A stretch of DNA of 64,000 nucleotides. Source: Litchfieldia sinesaloumensis. Its GTDB lineage: Bacteria; Bacillota; Bacilli; Bacillales; Bacillaceae_L. This document shows, piece after piece, positions 32,913-43,383 of the stretch. Made by a program: the position numbers and the translations under genes. How positions within the stretch are numbered: position 1 is the first letter of the stretch; each line of letters begins with the position of its first letter. The stretch spans positions 2,027,804-2,091,803 of the forward strand of contig NZ_LT732529.1 in assembly GCF_900156865.1 (NCBI RefSeq). Direction: 5' to 3'. The notes under the pieces were generated by a model, which was given only the letters and a program-made list of their open reading frames with translations, searched no databases and had not been told where the DNA came from.

Positions 32913-35027
32913 TTACTCTCCAGTTTCATCTTCTTGTGTATCTTCCTGGCCATCTGTAATTGTACCTTGTTTATTTTGAGGATTTAAAGCTCTTTGTTCC
33001 TTTAACTCAAAATATTTGTCAAGAATTGCTCCTCCTACTTGAAGGTTCATATTATGTGAGGAATTCCCATAATAAGCGTATGGAATAACAACAGCAAATG
33101 CAACTTCTGGATTGTCAAATGGCGCATATCCAACAAGCGTACTATTTATTGCCTCTACACCATTAATAAAGGATTGAGCAGATCCTGTTTTACCCGCTGC
33201 ATCATATGGTTTTTTCGCAAATACGCCTCGAGCAGTTCCACTTGACCCTTGAAATACTAATCTGAACCCTTGTTGAACTCGGTCGAAATATTTTTGATCA
33301 ATATCAACTTTATTCATTACAGTTGGTTCAAAGGGTTGCTGAATCGGACCTAGCTCATTTTCATTCATCGTTGGTTGATGGATTTGTCTGACAATCTTAG
33401 GCTGCATTCGATAACCATCATTGGCGATCGTTGAAACGTACTGTGCCAACTGTAAAGTGGTATACGTATCATATTGTCCTATCGATAAGTCCATAAGTAG
33501 ACCTGGGTTCAGTAAGGACCCTGGAAAACCTGTTGCTTCACCCGGTAAATCAATGCCTGTCTTCACACCTAAACCAAATTGACCAAAGTAATTTCTAGCT
33601 GTCTGAAATGCGTCATAATCAATTGATATTGATTTTCCGTAAACATAATTCCCACCCGCTAAATCAAGGAATGTCCTAAACATATATACGTTCGAAGACA
33701 TTTCGAGTGCTTTAAGGTCATTCGTTGGACCTAATGGTTTCCATGACTTTTTAAGGGGTGTGTCTTTAATTTTAACCGGTGAATCATAGTACATTGAACC
33801 AATGTCAATAACACCTGTATCATAACCAGTTAACATGGTTGCACCTTTGACAGAAGAACCCATTTCATATGCCGCATTCATTGTACCTAGTGCATAATCC
33901 TGGAAGCCCATTTTTCCATCATCCCCTCTTGTATAGACTTTACCAGCCATACTTAGGAGTTCACCAGTTTTAGGATTCATCATAACGACAAATGCACGGT
34001 CTAAATATTGTGTGCCTGGCTTTTGTTTGTGGGCTATGATTTGTTCTTCAAGAATTTGTTCAACCGCTTGTTGTAGTTCCATATCAATGGTTAGAACAAG
34101 GTCACTGCCTCGTTGACCTTCAGATTTTACAATTGTTTCTTGAACAGCATTACCTTTAATAACATATTCAACTTTCGCTTTTTGACCATGTAATACAGAT
34201 TCGTATTGTTCTTCTAAGTAACTTAATCCAACTCGATCATTCCGGTTATAACCGCGTGCTAAGTAGTAATCAAGTTTATCACTTGGAAGTCCTTCATCTG
34301 TATCAGAAATTCTACCGAGGATTGATTTTAGAGTATTTTCGTATTTATAATCTCGTACCCAGTCTGTTGTAGTGTTAACACCTGGTAAATTTTCAAGATT
34401 TTCACTTACAGCGGCATATTCTTCAGGTGTTACATCTTCATTTTTCACAATCTGAGGGGTGAGTGCGTAGCCTTTAGTCATTTCCCTGAAGATTGCTGCT
34501 ACCTCTAACTCTTCTTCTGTGATACTATTAAGGTCGTTTTCGGTAATCCGATCGATTTGAAGCTTATAAATTTCTTTACTAGATAATTCTAGTTCTCCAG
34601 CTTCAATTTTCTCCAATTCTTGCTTAACCTTTTCTTTTGCTTCTTCTGGGTTTTTAAGCATCCAAAAGTCCTTCAAATCACGCTCTGTTACTTTGTCTGT
34701 CTTCTTATCAATGAGTTTTGCAAGATTCTCAGCAACTTCTAGTACTTTTTCCTGCTTAGTATCTCTTGTTCGTGTATATGTGATAGCATTTAGGGCTTTA
34801 TTATCAACTATCACATTGCCATTATTGTCAATAATCTTACCGCGTGGTACGGGAAGGTTTACTGTATCATTTTCAGTCTTCTCCACTTCCTTTTGATACT
34901 TCTCCCCGTGAACAATTTGTACTACACCCAACCTTAGGATAAGTCCAGAAAAAAGCAAAAAGACGATAAAAAATAACGCATTTAGACGAAATGGGACATG
35001 TGACTTTTTCTTTTTAATCATTAACAT
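32913..35027 (-). CDS. pbpA: Class B penicillin-binding protein PBP2A
   Basis: 704 residues: a short cytoplasmic tail, one TM anchor (about 15-37), an N-terminal dimerisation domain with PRGKIIDNNG, and a transpeptidase domain with active-site Ser in SSVKG, the SSN motif (SSNVYM) and AGKTGSAQS. B. subtilis PbpA (YqgF) at this locus is a rod-shape and spore-outgrowth transpeptidase. The C-terminus is acidic and disordered. The ATG at 35027 has AAAGG at suitable spacing; ATG 35021 is the alternative. Confidence 0.95.
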   Translation of the reverse strand: MLMIKKKKSHVPFRLNALFFIVFLLFSGLILRLGVVQIVHGEKYQKEVEKTENDTVNLPVPRGKIIDNNGNVIVDNKALNAITYTRTRDTKQEKVLEVAENLAKLIDKKTDKVTERDLKDFWMLKNPEEAKEKVKQELEKIEAGELELSSKEIYKLQIDRITENDLNSITEEELEVAAIFREMTKGYALTPQIVKNEDVTPEEYAAVSENLENLPGVNTTTDWVRDYKYENTLKSILGRISDTDEGLPSDKLDYYLARGYNRNDRVGLSYLEEQYESVLHGQKAKVEYVIKGNAVQETIVKSEGQRGSDLVLTIDMELQQAVEQILEEQIIAHKQKPGTQYLDRAFVVMMNPKTGELLSMAGKVYTRGDDGKMGFQDYALGTMNAAYEMGSSVKGATMLTGYDTGVIDIGSMYYDSPVKIKDTPLKKSWKPLGPTNDLKALEMSSNVYMFRTFLDLAGGNYVYGKSISIDYDAFQTARNYFGQFGLGVKTGIDLPGEATGFPGSLLNPGLLMDLSIGQYDTYTTLQLAQYVSTIANDGYRMQPKIVRQIHQPTMNENELGPIQQPFEPTVMNKVDIDQKYFDRVQQGFRLVFQGSSGTARGVFAKKPYDAAGKTGSAQSFINGVEAINSTLVGYAPFDNPEVAFAVVIPYAYYGNSSHNMNLQVGGAILDKYFELKEQRALNPQNKQGTITDGQEDTQEDETGE

Positions 35028-35089
35028 CAACTACCTTTATATTTTAGGCTTAGTACTAATTTTATCATAAGAGTCTATTCTTATGAATG

Positions 35090-35128
35090 AAAAAGACACC
35101 TAGCGAGGCCAGGTGCCCTTCTTTTTTA
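35090..35128 (-). terminator. Terminator of yqgE
   Basis: On the minus strand GGGCACCT pairs with AGGTGTC and is followed by TTTTT. Confidence 0.8.
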
Positions 35129-35221
35129 TTGTAAAAGAAATTCACGTCTTTTTCCATGATTAAATATTTCTATATTAAATATACACAGTCTTTTTATAAT
35201 TGTTATTACTGGTGACTAGAG

Positions 35222-36508
35222 TCAAGCGGTTGATCCTCCCTCGCCCTCCATCAGTTTGCGGTTTGCAGCTGATTTTGATTGCACTGGACCTGCAGCCTCA
35301 GGAGTTGCAATTTTCCTAATTGGAAAGTAAAGAAGTAAATGACCTGCCCCAATGATGGCAAGAAGAATTGGAATGCTCTGTTTCTCATCAAAGAATATGA
35401 CGGCAACCAAGAACAATAGTATTGAAAGAACTCGTCCAAGATTTAGAAAAAGTTCTCTAACAACTACATATTCAATTCGCATCTCTTTCACATTCCAGGC
35501 TTTTCCGATTATATCGTACGTTAACGAATTATACGGAACAAGCAATATTGGATATGCGGCCCCAATAATAACACCGTATATAATCAACCTTGCATAGGTT
35601 ACATCAAAAAGAATCGCAAAAATAGCTAGATAAACCATCAATCCACCAACAAGAATTGCCTTTTTGCGCATTTTCTTTTTGATTAACCTCGTTGCTAGGA
35701 AGTAAAACAAAAACGATACGGCTGAATTGATGAGACCGAATTTACCTAAGGCAAGTTCACTGCCTGTTGCAACGAAAACAAAAACTGAAATAACAAATAC
35801 AAATGTTCCTTCACGAATTCCTTGTAAAAAATGAGCATTGAGGATATTCTTCCAGTTCGGGTTATTTTTCCGCTCCGTTATAATTCTCCTAAAATCAAAA
35901 GTCCCTTCTGCACTCCGCCTTTTAATAAAAAAGCTTAAAACAACAGCACTCGCAAACAACCCTAATGAAATGCCAAATATAACGGTATAACCTGTAAAAC
36001 TCTCCATCGAAGAAATGATAATCCCTGCAGCAATTGGACCAATCATACCCGCAAATGAACCAAGCAAGCCAAGAAAGCCGTTAAAAAAATCACGCGTCTC
36101 AGGTTCTGTAATTTCAAAGGTTAGGACATTAAAGGCTAGCCAGTAAAAGCCATAACCGATACCAAGCAATGCCCCTAAAACCAATAAATATTGCGAGGCA
36201 TTTTCACCAATCCATAAAACAGTGATATAAAAAATAGCTAAGAAGGAAACTCCAAGCCTAAGTACGATAACCCTATCTATTTTCTTTGCCCACTTTCCAG
36301 CAAGGATAAAGGTGAGTGGTTGTAAGACGACAACCGCTAAATTATATAAGCCCAAATCTTTAAAATCACCGGATTGTTTCCATAAATACACATTTACAAA
36401 GGTATTTGACAAAGCAATACTTAATGCATACAAGCCACCAATTAGTAGTAACAAAATTAAATCTTTGTGAATCGGTACATCACCTAGCACCTTTTTAAAA
36501 CGAAACAT
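35222..36508 (-). CDS. yqgE: MFS transporter (YqgE-like)
   Basis: 428 residues with about twelve TM helices; the loop after helix 2 (LAGKWAKKIDRVIVLRLG) is the usual MFS basic motif. The start (DVPIHKDLILLLLIGGLYALSIALS) and position between sodA and pbpA fit YqgE. The substrate is unknown. AGGGGAG precedes the ATG, and a truncated repeat (copy D) lies just upstream. Confidence 0.85.
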   Translation of the reverse strand: MFRFKKVLGDVPIHKDLILLLLIGGLYALSIALSNTFVNVYLWKQSGDFKDLGLYNLAVVVLQPLTFILAGKWAKKIDRVIVLRLGVSFLAIFYITVLWIGENASQYLLVLGALLGIGYGFYWLAFNVLTFEITEPETRDFFNGFLGLLGSFAGMIGPIAAGIIISSMESFTGYTVIFGISLGLFASAVVLSFFIKRRSAEGTFDFRRIITERKNNPNWKNILNAHFLQGIREGTFVFVISVFVFVATGSELALGKFGLINSAVSFLFYFLATRLIKKKMRKKAILVGGLMVYLAIFAILFDVTYARLIIYGVIIGAAYPILLVPYNSLTYDIIGKAWNVKEMRIEYVVVRELFLNLGRVLSILLFLVAVIFFDEKQSIPILLAIIGAGHLLLYFPIRKIATPEAAGPVQSKSAANRKLMEGEGGSTA

Positions 36509-36571
36509 TAGCTGACTCCCCTTTTTTATCTACATTCATATTGTGTGATAAATAAAAGGAGATATACAAAG

Positions 36572-36666
36572 AAAAGCTCAAGCATCTTGAAAGAGGAGCA
36601 TCGACTAACTACTCCCACGTCCTGTGGCAAACGTCGATGTCGGCACTTCCTGCAAGTCCGATAAAC
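36572..36666 (+). repeat. Structured dispersed repeat, copy D (5' half only)
   Basis: Contains the CATCGAC/GTCGATG helix enclosing CCAC-GTCC-TGTGG and the reduced GCA/TGC hairpin, then stops at GTCCGATAAAC, where the sodA terminator begins. The 3' half of the element, including the GGCGCT arm, is missing. Confidence 0.75.
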
Positions 36667-36671
36667 AAAAA

Positions 36672-36699
36672 AAAGCCAGTGGCATCGCCCACTGGCTTT
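36672..36699 (-). terminator. Terminator of sodA
   Basis: AAAGCCAGTGG/CCACTGGCTTT stem followed by a T-run on the minus strand. Confidence 0.92.
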
Positions 36700-36707
36700 A
36701 ATCAACA

Positions 36708-37316
36708 TTATTTTGCTGAGTTGTAACGGTTTGATACTTCTTCCCAATTCACTACATTGAAGAATGCAGAGATGTAATCAGGACGACGGTTTTGGTAGTT
36801 TAGGTAGTACGCGTGCTCCCAAACATCAAGACCTAGAACTGGAGTTTTACCTTCCATTAATGGAGAGTCTTGGTTTGGAGTGCTAGTTACTTCTAATTCA
36901 CCGTTATTAACAACTAACCAAGCCCAACCAGAACCGAAACGAGTTGTAGCAGCTTTTGCAAACTCATCTTTGAATGCTTGGAAGCTACCGAATTTGCTGT
37001 TGATTGCGTCAGCTAATTCACCAGTTGGCTCTCCGCCACCGTTTGGAGATAGAATAGTCCAGAATAAGCTATGGTTAGCGTGTCCACCACCATTGTTTCT
37101 TACTGCTGTACGGATATCTTCTGGAACAGCATCAAGATTTGAAACTAATTCTTCTACTGATTTACCTTCTAGATCAGCTTTACCAGCAATAGCGTTGTTT
37201 ACGTTAGTAATGTACGTATTGTGGTGCTTAGTGTGGTGAATATTCATAGTTTCTTTGTCGATGTGTGGTTCTAATGCATCATAAGCATAAGGTAATTGTG
37301 GTAATTCGTATGCCAT
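36708..37316 (-). CDS. sodA: Manganese superoxide dismutase
   Basis: 202 residues, [20 protein letters not shown], with metal ligands His27 (MNIHHTKHH), a His in [11 protein letters not shown], Asp in [10 protein letters not shown] and the following His. The Gly-Gly-Gly-His and DVWEHAYY pattern is that of Mn/Fe SODs of Bacillus. Cytosolic protection against superoxide. The ATG at 37316 follows AGGAGG; the longer frame upstream is not coding. Single-gene unit. Confidence 0.97.
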   Translation of the reverse strand: MAYELPQLPYAYDALEPHIDKETMNIHHTKHHNTYITNVNNAIAGKADLEGKSVEELVSNLDAVPEDIRTAVRNNGGGHANHSLFWTILSPNGGGEPTGELADAINSKFGSFQAFKDEFAKAATTRFGSGWAWLVVNNGELEVTSTPNQDSPLMEGKTPVLGLDVWEHAYYLNYQNRRPDYISAFFNVVNWEEVSNRYNSAK

Positions 37317-37511
37317 TGTTTTATTCCTCCTAAAAGATATATGTAATTTTTGAACCCTCTTGAAAACGATTTCGTCTTCTGTAGTCCTCACTTGTAAGAT
37401 TACCAAAATAAGTATAACCTTTCAAATAAAAAGCACTACTAATTCACTAAATCTTTTTACAAATAATCTAGCACCAGAGTTAAAGTTCCCTCGAAACCAG
37501 ATATCTATACA

Positions 37512-37994
37512 TTAAAAAACTACAATTAAAAAATAGATAATCATTATCGCCTGTATTACACCTTTTGCGAGTACACCACTTAAAAAGCCTATCAATGATC
37601 CGAGCCCACTTCTTAACGCATCCTTCAGCCCTTTTTTATGTACGAGTAGTTCGGCAACAACTGCTCCAAGAAATGGACCAAGAATAATACCGAAAATAGG
37701 AATTATAAACGGTCCAATTAACAACCCAATGGTACTCCCCCAAACGGCCGCCTTACTTCCCCCATACTTTTTTACCCCAAGTAGGTTTGTTGCATAATCA
37801 GCACCTAGCAACAACAGTAGAAATAACCCTTCAATTACCCAGAACCATACTGATAGTGATTCAAAGCCTTGAAAGAGACCATAGACTAAAAAGCCACCTG
37901 CTATAAATAACACACTTGGAATAATCGGATAAATTAGACCAATAAACGCAATCACAAACAATGCAATAATAATTATCCACATTAAAACACTCAT
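37512..37994 (-). CDS. yqgC: DUF456 membrane protein (YqgC-like)
   Basis: 160 residues, four or five TM helices, Gly/Pro-rich ([24 protein letters not shown]). This is the DUF456 family found next to sodA in B. subtilis (yqgC). Function unknown. The ATG at 37994 follows AGGAGG; the frame is open 9 codons more. Confidence 0.88.
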   Translation of the reverse strand: MSVLMWIIIIALFVIAFIGLIYPIIPSVLFIAGGFLVYGLFQGFESLSVWFWVIEGLFLLLLLGADYATNLLGVKKYGGSKAAVWGSTIGLLIGPFIIPIFGIILGPFLGAVVAELLVHKKGLKDALRSGLGSLIGFLSGVLAKGVIQAIMIIYFLIVVF

Positions 37995-38014
37995 CTGATT
38001 ACCTCCTTCTAAAA

Positions 38015-38044
38015 AAAACAAGGCATTTCAATATGCCTTGTTTT
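38015..38044. terminator. Terminator between the Na/Pi cotransporter gene and yqgC
   Basis: AAAACAAGGCAT/ATGCCTTGTTTT, 12-bp stem, 6-base loop. Confidence 0.9.
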
Positions 38045-38052
38045 AAAAAATA

Positions 38053-39687
38053 TTAAAGTTGTCGTTCTCCTAGAACTGCTTCTGCAATGTTAACGGCATG
38101 GTCACCGATTCGTTCTAAGTTGCTAATGATGTCAACAAAAACGATTCCTGCTTGTCCAGAACATTGTCCTTCATTTAATCGAAGAATATGTTTTTTACGT
38201 AAGGATCGTTCCATTGCATCAATTTTTTCCTCTTGTTTCACAACATCAATTGCTAACGTCCGATCGTTCTTTTGAAGAGACTGAACAGCTTCATTAACTG
38301 TGTATATTGTTAATTTAAACATTTCATTTAAATCGTTCATTGCATCTTCTGTCAATTTCACTTTATTTGAAAGCTGATAGTCAACTAATTCAACCACATT
38401 TTCAAAATGATCCCCAATTCTTTCAATATCACGAACTGTGTTCACAAGTACAGAGTGTATTGCGGATTCCTGGGCAGACAGTGATCTTGATGAGATCTTG
38501 ATTAAATAATCCGTGATCTTTTTATCAAGATTATTGATTGCATCCTCAATCTGCATAGTTGTATCGGCATATCTTTGTGATTTTTCATTTAAGTACGTAT
38601 TAGATTCTTCTAATCCCTTAACAGCAAATTCACCCATACGAACAACTTCTTCCTTCGCTTGCCCCAAAGCAATAGCTGGAGATTGTTCAATAAAAACTGG
38701 ATCAAGATGTTTTGCTTTGTACTCAATTAGCGAATCCTCTCCAGGAATAAGCTTTGTTACGATATAAGCTAAAACGGCAATAAACGGAAACTGAATAATC
38801 GTATTGGTAATGTTAAATGTACCATGTGCAAAAGCGATAGTCATTTCAGGATTTAAATTTAATGCAGTCTGTAAATAACCAATAAGCTTTGTAAATGGCG
38901 CAAGCAATAACATAAAGACAATGGTTCCAATAATATTAAACATAACATGGGTTAAAGCTGCTCGTTTGGCTGCAACAGAGGCACCAATGGAAGCTAAAAC
39001 AGCAGTAATCGTTGTTCCAATATTATCCCCAAATAGAACAGGGATTGCTGCCTTAAGGTCCAGTAGCCCTTCGCCAAATAATCCTTGCAGGATCCCAATA
39101 GTAGCACTTGAGCTTTGAACAATAACCGTAAATACTGTACCAATGACAACACCTAGAACAGGATTATCACTCATACTTACTGTCAAATCGCGGAATGCCT
39201 CAAGGGAGCGTAATGGTTTCATTCCATCGCCCATTAACTCTAAACCTAAGAATAAGGCACCAAAACCAAATACGATTTGTCCGAAATTATGTATTCTTTT
39301 GTTTTTAAAGAAAAACAGTAGGATTGCACCGGCCGCAATAATAGGAAGTGCGTAATCAGAAATTTTTATACCAATGATAAATGCTGTGATCGTTGTTCCG
39401 ATATTCGCACCCATGATAACGCCAATGGCTTGTCGTAATGTCATGAATCCAGCACTAACTAGTCCTACGACGATAACTGTTGTACCCGAACTACTCTGTA
39501 TTAAACATGTTACAAAAATACCAGCAAGCACACCCATAAATGGATTGGTTGTAAACTTATCTAGTATATCTCTTAGCTTATCTCCGGCAGATTTTTGCAG
39601 TCCATCTCCCATGTACTTGATACCAAATAGAAAGATACCAAGACCACCTATAAACTGAAATATCATACTTTGTACGTCTAGTTCCAC
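38053..39687 (-). CDS. Na+/phosphate cotransporter family protein with PhoU-like tail
   Basis: 544 residues: two NaPi-II repeats with the QSSS signatures (CLIQSSSGTTVI and VIVQSSSATIG) and GANIGTT/GDNIGTT, eight or so TM helices, and a C-terminal PhoU-like four-helix domain (about 350-540; VRDIERIGDHFENVVELV, NLERIGDHAVNIAEAVLG). Likely exports or imports phosphate with sodium; the direction is unknown. The GTG at 39687 is preferred because AGGAG lies 8 bases upstream; an ATG at 39732 lacks a ribosome binding site. Confidence 0.88.
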   Translation of the reverse strand: MELDVQSMIFQFIGGLGIFLFGIKYMGDGLQKSAGDKLRDILDKFTTNPFMGVLAGIFVTCLIQSSSGTTVIVVGLVSAGFMTLRQAIGVIMGANIGTTITAFIIGIKISDYALPIIAAGAILLFFFKNKRIHNFGQIVFGFGALFLGLELMGDGMKPLRSLEAFRDLTVSMSDNPVLGVVIGTVFTVIVQSSSATIGILQGLFGEGLLDLKAAIPVLFGDNIGTTITAVLASIGASVAAKRAALTHVMFNIIGTIVFMLLLAPFTKLIGYLQTALNLNPEMTIAFAHGTFNITNTIIQFPFIAVLAYIVTKLIPGEDSLIEYKAKHLDPVFIEQSPAIALGQAKEEVVRMGEFAVKGLEESNTYLNEKSQRYADTTMQIEDAINNLDKKITDYLIKISSRSLSAQESAIHSVLVNTVRDIERIGDHFENVVELVDYQLSNKVKLTEDAMNDLNEMFKLTIYTVNEAVQSLQKNDRTLAIDVVKQEEKIDAMERSLRKKHILRLNEGQCSGQAGIVFVDIISNLERIGDHAVNIAEAVLGERQL

Positions 39688-39962
39688 AATGCCAACTCCT
39701 AAAAAGATAATCGAATTTTGTAGTAAATCCATAAAAAATAGTACCCTAGTCCATTTTTAATGTAAAGATTTATTAAGCAAATTTACAATACTGTAACATA
39801 AGGGTTCACTTTACTCACCTGTCGTTCTATTTTTTACTCGATAGACAAAATTATGTATGCCTACCTTCCCTATTAATTTTCTCTCCTTTTTCTATTAATT
39901 TTTGGTATATCCTGGTGAACCTAGCATATTCTGTAGTAAGTAGAATTAATGGAGGTTTTAAT

Positions 39963-40298
39963 ATGAAACGACTATTCACATTTCTAGCAATTGTCTTTCT
40001 TTTATATATAATTTATTACGACGTTAAAATTGGAACTCTACCATCTGCAAAAGACGAAAAGATAGAGACGATAGAAGTGATTTCCCAGACACCACAAACG
40101 CAAAGCAGTCCTTATAAAGAAGTCAAAGTAAAGGCCGGCGATACTTTACTATCCATTGTTGAATCATTAAACGAAGGGAAACCCATCTCATCTATTGAAT
40201 CCGTAATTGAGGATTTTGAAGAGCTAAATCCTGATAGTGAAGCAGCTCTTCTTAAAATTGGTGAAAGCTATAAATTCCCAATATACACAAAAGAATAA
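39963..40298 (+). CDS. yqfZ: LysM-like membrane-anchored protein YqfZ
   Basis: 111 residues: N-terminal TM anchor (3-20), a Ser/Thr/Gln linker, and a LysM-type domain (VKVKAGDTLLSIVESLNEG ... LKIGESYKFPIY). Faces the cell wall. Same place as yqfZ next to ispG in B. subtilis; function not established. GGAGG precedes the ATG. Confidence 0.85.
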   Translation: MKRLFTFLAIVFLLYIIYYDVKIGTLPSAKDEKIETIEVISQTPQTQSSPYKEVKVKAGDTLLSIVESLNEGKPISSIESVIEDFEELNPDSEAALLKIGESYKFPIYTKE

Positions 40299-40434
40299 GG
40301 GGTATTTCTTGTCATTTTTTTGTTTCAACTGTAAAATAGGCAGGTAAATGATTCTTTAGACTAGATATTTTTGAAATAAAGGATTACTCTTATAGAAGTG
40401 ATAAATAAGCTTTAACTTAAAAGGAGCGATATTC

Positions 40435-41544
40435 GTGAGTGAAATCATCCATCGTACTAAAACACGTCCTGTAAAGGTTGGTAATTTAACGATTGGTGGT
40501 AATAATGAAGTTATTATTCAAAGTATGACCACTACAAAGACACATGATGTAGAAGCAACTGTTGCAGAAATTAAACGACTTGAAGAAGCAGGATGCCAAA
40601 TTGTTCGTGTAGCATGTCCAGATGAGCGTGCGGCAAATGCAATTTCAGAAATCAAAAAAAGAATTTCAATTCCACTTGTAGTTGATATACATTTTGATTA
40701 TAAATTAGCCTTAAAAGCGATCGAGGGAGGAGCCGATAAAATTCGGATTAACCCTGGTAATATCGGTCGTAAAGAGAAGGTCGAGGCTGTTGTAAAAGCT
40801 GCGAAGGAAAAAGGCATACCTATTCGAATAGGTGTCAATGCGGGTTCATTAGAGAAGCGTATCCTTGATAAATACGGATACCCGACAGCTGACGGTATGG
40901 TTGAAAGTGCATTACATCACATTAAGATCTTAGAAGATTTAGATTTCCACGATATTATTGTGTCAATGAAGGCATCAACTGTTACCCTAGCAATTGAAGC
41001 TTATGAAAAAGCAGCAAAAGCATTCGATTATCCACTTCATTTAGGAATCACTGAATCGGGAACACTTTTCACTGGTACAGTCAAAAGTGCTGCAGGTTTA
41101 GGTGCCATTTTAAGTAAAGGTATCGGAAATACGCTACGCGTTTCACTAAGTGCTGACCCAGTTGAAGAAGTTAAAGTTGCCCGTGAATTATTAAAATCAT
41201 TTGGTTTAATATCTAATGCAGCAACTTTAATTTCATGCCCAACATGTGGAAGAATTGAAATCGACCTGATTAAAATTGCAAACGAAGTTGAAGAGTATAT
41301 TTCAACTATTAAAGCGCCAATTAAAGTTTCTGTATTAGGCTGTGCCGTAAACGGTCCAGGAGAAGCCAAAGAGGCTGATATCGGTATCGCCGGAGCACGA
41401 GGAGAAGGTTTACTTTTCCGACATGGTAAAACAGTTCGAAAAGTGCCTGAGGAAACCATGGTAGAAGAATTGAAAAAAGAAATTGACAAGCTTGCTGAAG
41501 AGTATTATGCAAAACAAGCTGCCGAGGCAGCAGAAACAAAATAA
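40435..41544 (+). CDS. ispG: 4-hydroxy-3-methylbut-2-enyl-diphosphate synthase
   Basis: Penultimate enzyme of the MEP isoprenoid pathway, a [4Fe-4S] protein. 369 residues: TIM barrel ([55 protein letters not shown]) and C-terminal cluster domain with ISCPTCGR and [12 protein letters not shown]. The start is GTG, 7 bases after AAGGAG. The Ala-rich C-terminal tail is poorly conserved. ispH is 6 kb further right. Confidence 0.97.
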   Translation: MSEIIHRTKTRPVKVGNLTIGGNNEVIIQSMTTTKTHDVEATVAEIKRLEEAGCQIVRVACPDERAANAISEIKKRISIPLVVDIHFDYKLALKAIEGGADKIRINPGNIGRKEKVEAVVKAAKEKGIPIRIGVNAGSLEKRILDKYGYPTADGMVESALHHIKILEDLDFHDIIVSMKASTVTLAIEAYEKAAKAFDYPLHLGITESGTLFTGTVKSAAGLGAILSKGIGNTLRVSLSADPVEEVKVARELLKSFGLISNAATLISCPTCGRIEIDLIKIANEVEEYISTIKAPIKVSVLGCAVNGPGEAKEADIGIAGARGEGLLFRHGKTVRKVPEETMVEELKKEIDKLAEEYYAKQAAEAAETK

Positions 41545-41545
41545 A

Positions 41546-41583
41546 AACAAGCCCGAACACGATTGTGTCGGGCTTATTTTTAT
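41546..41583. terminator. Terminator of ispG
   Basis: AAGCCCGA-x-CAC/GTG-TCGGGCTT stem, then T-rich. Confidence 0.88.
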
Positions 41584-41598
41584 TATTTTAATTACTTG

Positions 41599-42000
41599 TT
41601 AAAAGAATGGGAGGATAAAGATGCCAACGATAATCGATACAGCACCAATCCCGATTGCCCATGCTCCTAAACCAGTCGCTCCACGCTTGCGTGCGATAAA
41701 TCCAATGATAATACCTGCTGCTCCCATCAATACAGGCATTACAAATAAGGAAATAATTGATAGAGCAAGAGCAAGCCAGCCCAGTCCAGCACCACTTGCT
41801 GCATTATCACCGGTAGTATCCCCAGTATTATTACCTGCTCTGTTCGCATCACGGTTTGTGGCTCCATAATTAATTGGAGCGGCAACCTCTGCTGCCGTTT
41901 CCTCATTATAGCTTGAGTCAGCATTTGCACCTAAGTTTGGATCAACGTATTCAAAATCGTCATCTCGAATCTTTCTTACGTTTGTCTCTTCGTTTGCCAT
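41599..42000 (-). CDS. yqfX: YqfX-like membrane protein
   Basis: 133 residues: an acidic, Asn/Ala-rich N-terminal half (about 1-75), then two Gly/Ala-rich TM helices (WLALALSIISLFVMPVLMGA; GLGAWAIGIGAVSIIVGIFI) linked by FIARKRG. This DUF4190-like layout and the place between ispG and zur fit YqfX. Function unknown. The ATG at 42000 has GAGGGA upstream. Confidence 0.78.
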   Translation of the reverse strand: MANEETNVRKIRDDDFEYVDPNLGANADSSYNEETAAEVAAPINYGATNRDANRAGNNTGDTTGDNAASGAGLGWLALALSIISLFVMPVLMGAAGIIIGFIARKRGATGLGAWAIGIGAVSIIVGIFILPFF

Positions 42001-42110
42001 ATGCTTATCCCTCGCTTTCCTTATGGTAAGGAGCATTTATAGTATAAGTTAAGGAGGCGAGAAATATAATTGTCAATCATTGTCTGTAATGCCAACAGGA
42101 AGAAAGTCCT

Positions 42111-42524
42111 TTAAACTCTACACTCCGGACACGAACCATAAATTTCAAATTTATGGCCCGTAACATCATACCCTGCTAAGTTCTCATTTATTTTATCCAT
42201 CGGACAAGATTCGATTTCCTTCGTTTTCCCACATTCTAAGCAAATAAAATGATGGTGATGGTGACTTCCACCACAAGTAAAACGGAAATGCTTCTCTCCA
42301 GAAAGCTCTGTCATTTCCAAGATATTAAGTTCAACAAATAACGAGAGGTTTCTGTAGATTGTATCAAAACTTAGTCCCGGATAGTTTTCCTTTAATCCGT
42401 CTAAAACATCCTTAGCTGTTAAATATTTATCAGAAATAGAGAATAACTCAAGCATTTCCTGCCTTTTGCCTGTATGCTTAAATCCCTTTTCCTTCATTAA
42501 CTGCATTGCTTCAGAAACATTCAT
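42111..42524 (-). CDS. zur: Zinc uptake repressor Zur (Fur family)
   Basis: 137 residues: Fur winged helix ([23 protein letters not shown]) and the C-terminal domain with the regulatory His-rich segment ([17 protein letters not shown]) and two CxxC pairs (CLEC, CPEC) of the structural zinc site. Represses zinc uptake when zinc is replete. Its ATG overlaps the permease stop (ATGA), so it is translationally coupled and the last gene of znuC-znuB-zur. In B. subtilis zur is at the same place but the znu genes are elsewhere. Confidence 0.92.
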   Translation of the reverse strand: MNVSEAMQLMKEKGFKHTGKRQEMLELFSISDKYLTAKDVLDGLKENYPGLSFDTIYRNLSLFVELNILEMTELSGEKHFRFTCGGSHHHHHFICLECGKTKEIESCPMDKINENLAGYDVTGHKFEIYGSCPECRV

Positions 42525-43363
42525 GCTCTTCTCCCTTTCCTCCACTTTTTCCAACTAATCGCACCTAAAAGGATAATGATTGCTAATATAACGATGGTTC
42601 CACCTGGAGCTAAGTCCAGATAATATGAAAGCACGAGACCGAAAATGACGGATAATTCCCCAAACACCACTGAAAGTATGATTGTCTGTTTAAACCCTTT
42701 TGCAATCCGGATGCTTGCCGCAACAGGTAATGTCATGAGTGATGATACTAATAAAATGCCGACAATTCTCATTGATGCAGCAATAACTAATGCTACTGTC
42801 ACAATAAAAATAAAATGGATCGTTTTTGAATGTATACCTGAAACTGCTGCATGCTCTTCATCGAAAGATAACAAAAATAATTCCTTATATAAAAAGGTAA
42901 CAATCAAAATTACAATGATTGATATCGCAAGAATGGTCCATAAATCAGTACGACTAATTGCGCTCACGCTACCAAATAAATAATTAAATAAATCTGTATT
43001 AAACCCGTCCGCAAGCGATATAAAAATAACCCCTAAACCGATTCCTCCAGATAAGATAATAGGAATAGCAAGTTCTTGATAATGCTTGTATACCGTTCTC
43101 AAACGTTCAATAAAAAGAGAGCCCACTACAGAAAAAGTCATCCCCATATAAATTGGATTAATCGGGCCTGCAAGACCCAGTTTCTTTTCCAGCAAAAGAC
43201 TTGCAGCTATTCCCGCAAGTGTCACGTGGCTAAGGGCGTCTGCGATTAGCGATAGCTTTCTAACTACGATAAAAACACCAAGCAATGGTGCAATAAACCC
43301 AATCAACAAACCACTGAGGAATGCATTTTGTAAAAACTCATATTGTAATATATCTGAAAGCAT
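42521..43363 (-). CDS. znuB: Zinc ABC transporter permease ZnuB
   Basis: 280 residues, eight or so TM helices of the ABC-3 metal permease family ([25 protein letters not shown] then [12 protein letters not shown]; later [19 protein letters not shown]). Zinc rather than manganese is inferred from the linked zur gene and the operator upstream. Confidence 0.9.
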   Translation of the reverse strand: MLSDILQYEFLQNAFLSGLLIGFIAPLLGVFIVVRKLSLIADALSHVTLAGIAASLLLEKKLGLAGPINPIYMGMTFSVVGSLFIERLRTVYKHYQELAIPIILSGGIGLGVIFISLADGFNTDLFNYLFGSVSAISRTDLWTILAISIIVILIVTFLYKELFLLSFDEEHAAVSGIHSKTIHFIFIVTVALVIAASMRIVGILLVSSLMTLPVAASIRIAKGFKQTIILSVVFGELSVIFGLVLSYYLDLAPGGTIVILAIIILLGAISWKKWRKGRRA

Positions 43364-43383
43364 TGTTTCACCTTCCTAGAGGG

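Noticed and set aside
39780-39803. A second PhoP-like box (TTTACA-N5-GTAACA) between the Na/Pi transporter gene and yqfZ
   Set aside because: Only one good hexamer, and no -10 at the right distance on either strand.
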